Assembly: GCA_025455205.1 (NCBI GenBank)
Contig: JALOMZ010000104.1
Coordinates: 1-6,808 of the forward strand
Source: Chitinophagaceae bacterium
GTDB taxonomy: Bacteria; Bacteroidota; Bacteroidia; Chitinophagales; Chitinophagaceae
DNA: 6,808 nucleotides
Direction: 5' to 3'
In this document: piece after piece, positions 5,101 to 6,808 of the stretch
Numbering within the stretch: the first letter of the stretch is position 1
Layout: every line of letters begins with the position of its first letter
Program-made: the position numbers and the translations under genes
The notes under the pieces: model-generated
The model's database searches: none
What the model saw: only the letters and a program-made list of their open reading frames with translations
What the model was told of the DNA's origin: nothing

Positions 5101-6808
5101 GTACTGATATTGGCCTGCAGGTTGGAATCTGAAACAGATAAGGATGCATCGAGGGCGGAATGCTGGAAGCGGCCTTCTACCTGCAGGTCGCTGTATGTAT
5201 AGCCACGGTAACTGAGGGATTGCACATCGCCTTCCAGGTTCAGAGCATCGCTGGCCCTGAAACCGCTGCTCCACACCCTGCCGTCGAAGCGGATCATCCC
5301 CAAGTCAGGCACATCCAGCAATTTGCCCCCCTGGATGCTGGCATTTTGTACCCTGCCTTCAAATCCCTGCCGGGGCCCGCTCAGGCGCATGGAAAGGGTG
5401 GCGCCCATATGGCCTACATCGGTTTGCAGGGTTCCCCGGGCCATGAAATTATACACGGTCCCAGTGAAGTTGCCGGTATAGGTTACCACGCCCAGTTTGG
5501 CTACCGGCGTCTCACGCATTTGCAGCAAGGCTGGCGCCCAAACCGCTACATCTTCCAGGGCAAGTTTGGATCCGGGGGTATTGAATTGAATGATGGTGTT
5601 TTCTATATCGGTAAGCCCCCGCATGCTGTAGGTACCCACGAGCCGTGAGCGGCCTGTTGCCAGGTCGAGATCCCGCACCACAAAATCGCTGACGGTGCCC
5701 TCTGCAGCCCCGGTGAGGTTGACCACCTGTTTGATACCTTTCAGTTCCGGAGCAAAGAAGGCAATATCCTGCATGCTCACCGTGCTGTTTTGCAGGCGGG
5801 CCGTGATGCGCACACTGTCGAGAAAATATTCCATACGGTCCAGCGCCGTATAGCGCATCGCATAATAGGGTCCCAGCCTGCTCTCATTGATCCGCAGGTC
5901 CAGCTGGTCAAATTCCATCAGCTGGGGATGGATCCGCACCTTCGTCACCAGGCGCTTGATTTGCAGGCCGCTGCGCTCGCGCGCTGTTATATCCGCCTGT
6001 GCGGTAAGGGTGTCGTGATCCAGCTGCAGGTTGCGGATCCGGCCACTGATGGGACGGATGATGATGTCCTTCTCTTCAAATTCGCCGCGCACGAAGGGGC
6101 GGTTCAGGCGGTTGTAAAACTCCACCAGCCCATCCTTCAGCTGCAGGTCGCGCACCAGCAGTTGCATGCCGCCCGGGTTCCAGCTTTCCGGGAAAGTGCG
6201 CAGCCGATCCAGCGAATCGAGGCGGCGGTAGTAGGCAATGGAATCCTCGGCCGACCATTTGCCGTAGCGCTTCAGCTCACGGTATTCGGGCTTTTCCAGG
6301 TACAGTCGCCGGATATCGAAGCGCTGGTTTTCCAGGTCAAACTCATTGGCCCGCAGGTGCAGGTATTGTACGCCGGCCAGCAGGCTCTTGCCTTTCCAAC
6401 GGTCGGCTTCCAGAAAGCGCAGGTTGGATATTTCCAGCACTTCCAGGCGCAGGGCGAGGGGCGCAGTTTTGGCCGCCGGGGCCGGCGTGGAGGCAGACGT
6501 AGTATCGGAGGTGGGAAAGGCAGCAGCCGCACTGTCGGACCCTGTGAGAAAAGCGTGGTTCCAGATCTTATCGTCGCGGTAAAAACGCACCCGCACGTCG
6601 TGCAGGGCCGCATAACGGATCACTACGGTGTCTTTGAAGATGAGCCAGTCGGTCACATTCACCTGAAGTTTTCCGATGGAAACCAGGGTGTCGTTTTGCT
6701 GGTCTTTCACCAGAATGCCTTCCAGGTTCACCCGGTTCAGAAAACCCAGGTAGGCCTTCTTTACCTGTACCGTGGTGCCCAGCGAATGGCTCAGCCGGGC
6801 AGTGGCTA
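2130..6808 (-). CDS. tamB: TamB-family translocation/assembly module protein (DUF490), N-terminus beyond the window
   Basis: One uninterrupted frame runs from the window's right edge to TGA at 2130-2132, giving 1558 visible residues. A GTG at 6731 is not the likely start, because 25 more in-frame residues (including LGTTVQVKKAYLGF) continue the family's N-terminal pattern to the edge. Only the signal anchor and perhaps a few tens of residues are missing. Most of the protein is repetitive, strand-rich sequence with alternating hydrophobic residues, as expected for the long hydrophobic beta-groove of TamB/AsmA-like proteins. A Ala/Pro/Ser/Thr-rich linker sits at about visible residues 89-115. 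The C-terminal DUF490 domain is clear: RGRYQIEKGSYNYSF, KKPFELEGGENSYIEWNGDP (WNGDP near visible residue 1275), NVGARY, then FDIEFPPGSP, VTYLIVF and a final NRAGVSLSYRKDF. TamB spans the periplasm from the inner membrane and works with an outer-membrane BamA/TamA-like partner; roles in outer-membrane protein assembly and phospholipid transport have been proposed. No TamA gene is in the window. Confidence 0.93.
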   Translation of the reverse strand, partial: ATARLSHSLGTTVQVKKAYLGFLNRVNLEGILVKDQQNDTLVSIGKLQVNVTDWLIFKDTVVIRYAALHDVRVRFYRDDKIWNHAFLTGSDSAAAAFPTSDTTSASTPAPAAKTAPLALRLEVLEISNLRFLEADRWKGKSLLAGVQYLHLRANEFDLENQRFDIRRLYLEKPEYRELKRYGKWSAEDSIAYYRRLDSLDRLRTFPESWNPGGMQLLVRDLQLKDGLVEFYNRLNRPFVRGEFEEKDIIIRPISGRIRNLQLDHDTLTAQADITARERSGLQIKRLVTKVRIHPQLMEFDQLDLRINESRLGPYYAMRYTALDRMEYFLDSVRITARLQNSTVSMQDIAFFAPELKGIKQVVNLTGAAEGTVSDFVVRDLDLATGRSRLVGTYSMRGLTDIENTIIQFNTPGSKLALEDVAVWAPALLQMRETPVAKLGVVTYTGNFTGTVYNFMARGTLQTDVGHMGATLSMRLSGPRQGFEGRVQNASIQGGKLLDVPDLGMIRFDGRVWSSGFRASDALNLEGDVQSLSYRGYTYSDLQVEGRFQHSALDASLSVSDSNLQANISTRLNFRSQQQGYNARGVVGYADLYALGLAKQHLRASGLFDVDFKGSNPDDFVGYARLYEAEVYDSVGLMNMDSLVIRSAVEEGNRKTITLNTNEGAATISGQFRLSDLPNSFKAFLNSYYPSFVPAPARPAPNQDFTFSLETRNVEPLMHFISPQLRGLNNSQLRGSLNTISKELLIDAQVPYFSYNGVEMKQVSIRGSGGQQRLQLDGNIEDFSINDSLGFPAVRLSINTVSDTTALKLTTSTQGQLGDAVVSATVLSRPDGFEARFDESSFIINNKKWVLSETSHVELKNGYLIATGVDLSNDMQRIRMHTQPSDEGNWNDLFVDISEFNIGDVLPFFLQEPRLEGLLNGRVVVEDPMGKPFINAQASARRFYFNNDSVGTVTLSGTYQAAENKLLARFDSRNPEYDMGGLVRINLNDTAGQQIDADIELRNERISVLENYLSMVFRDMDGYASGNLKVVGSLAKPAILGETRLTNAWFTVDYTGCTYRIDSSTLRFGDNYLSFGSMTVRDLKGRKGTLDGIMYHRFFDSLSFNLRMRTDGMQVLNTGARDNDLFYGRAVAKASFELRGPLNNLVMKVAGTTTDTSHIIIANKTGKESGEADYIVFKEYGTEQVRVVDSLNTNIHMELDLTATPLCTIDVIMDELSGDRLSATGAGSLQIRTGTIDATVMRGRYQIEKGSYNYSFQTLIKKPFELEGGENSYIEWNGDPYNANLNVGARYVAQNVSLRDLMGSEQNRTVLDESAQNYKGDVYVKARVTGLLSAPQLAFDIEFPPGSPMQNNVSAQAKLGQIRADNSEMLKQVTYLIVFRSFAPYKEGAGSRNPGTDLAVNTVSELLSSQMEKILTNVVQDITGDQSLNVNFSTEFYNSSSVVSGNVNASSGYDRVSFNFMLNKSYFNNRVVVNLGSDFDMDVRSTTTSGFQFLPDVSVEFILTPNRRLRAIIFKKDNLDFAGRRNRAGVSLSYRKDFDKLISQQRDDGLLFIRKSEEN

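Noticed and set aside
5160..5648. A 162-codon plus-strand open frame inside tamB
   Set aside because: Antisense shadow of the TamB repeat region, with no recognisable motif or start signal.

Overview
The window looks like ordinary core chromosome from a Bacteroidota bacterium, probably in or near Chitinophagaceae. This rests on three things. The gene types are characteristic of the phylum: a DUF6580-type small membrane protein, a membrane-anchored OmpH/Skp-like protein and a very long TamB. Start sites mostly lack Shine-Dalgarno sequences. Sequences resembling the phylum's TAnnTTTG -7 promoter element lie upstream of several genes. The DNA is moderately GC-rich and even in composition. I see no insertion sequence, phage gene, tRNA, rRNA or CRISPR array.

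Layout, left to right. Bases 1-283 (minus) hold the first 94 residues of a small multi-pass membrane protein of unknown function. A short divergent intergenic region follows, with a promoter candidate for that gene. Bases 386-739 (plus) encode a YraN/UPF0102 nuclease-fold protein. It converges on rlmH (742-1215, minus), the 23S rRNA pseudouridine-1915 methyltransferase, with only two bases between the stop codons. After a divergent intergenic region, 1338-1928 (plus) encodes a membrane-anchored OmpH/Skp-like coiled-coil protein. It ends at a perfect 16-bp hairpin (1960-1994) flanked by A and T runs, which can terminate transcription in both directions. Bases 2130-6808 (minus), about two thirds of the window, are a single TamB-family gene that runs off the right edge. 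Only its extreme N-terminus, presumably the membrane anchor, is missing.

Functional themes. Two proteins belong to envelope biogenesis: the OmpH/Skp-like protein (a periplasmic chaperone family) and TamB (an inner-to-outer membrane bridge). They face each other across a shared terminator. RlmH and YraN are housekeeping proteins. I found no evidence for a previously undescribed system. The findings are modest points of gene architecture and regulation plus one uncharacterised membrane family.
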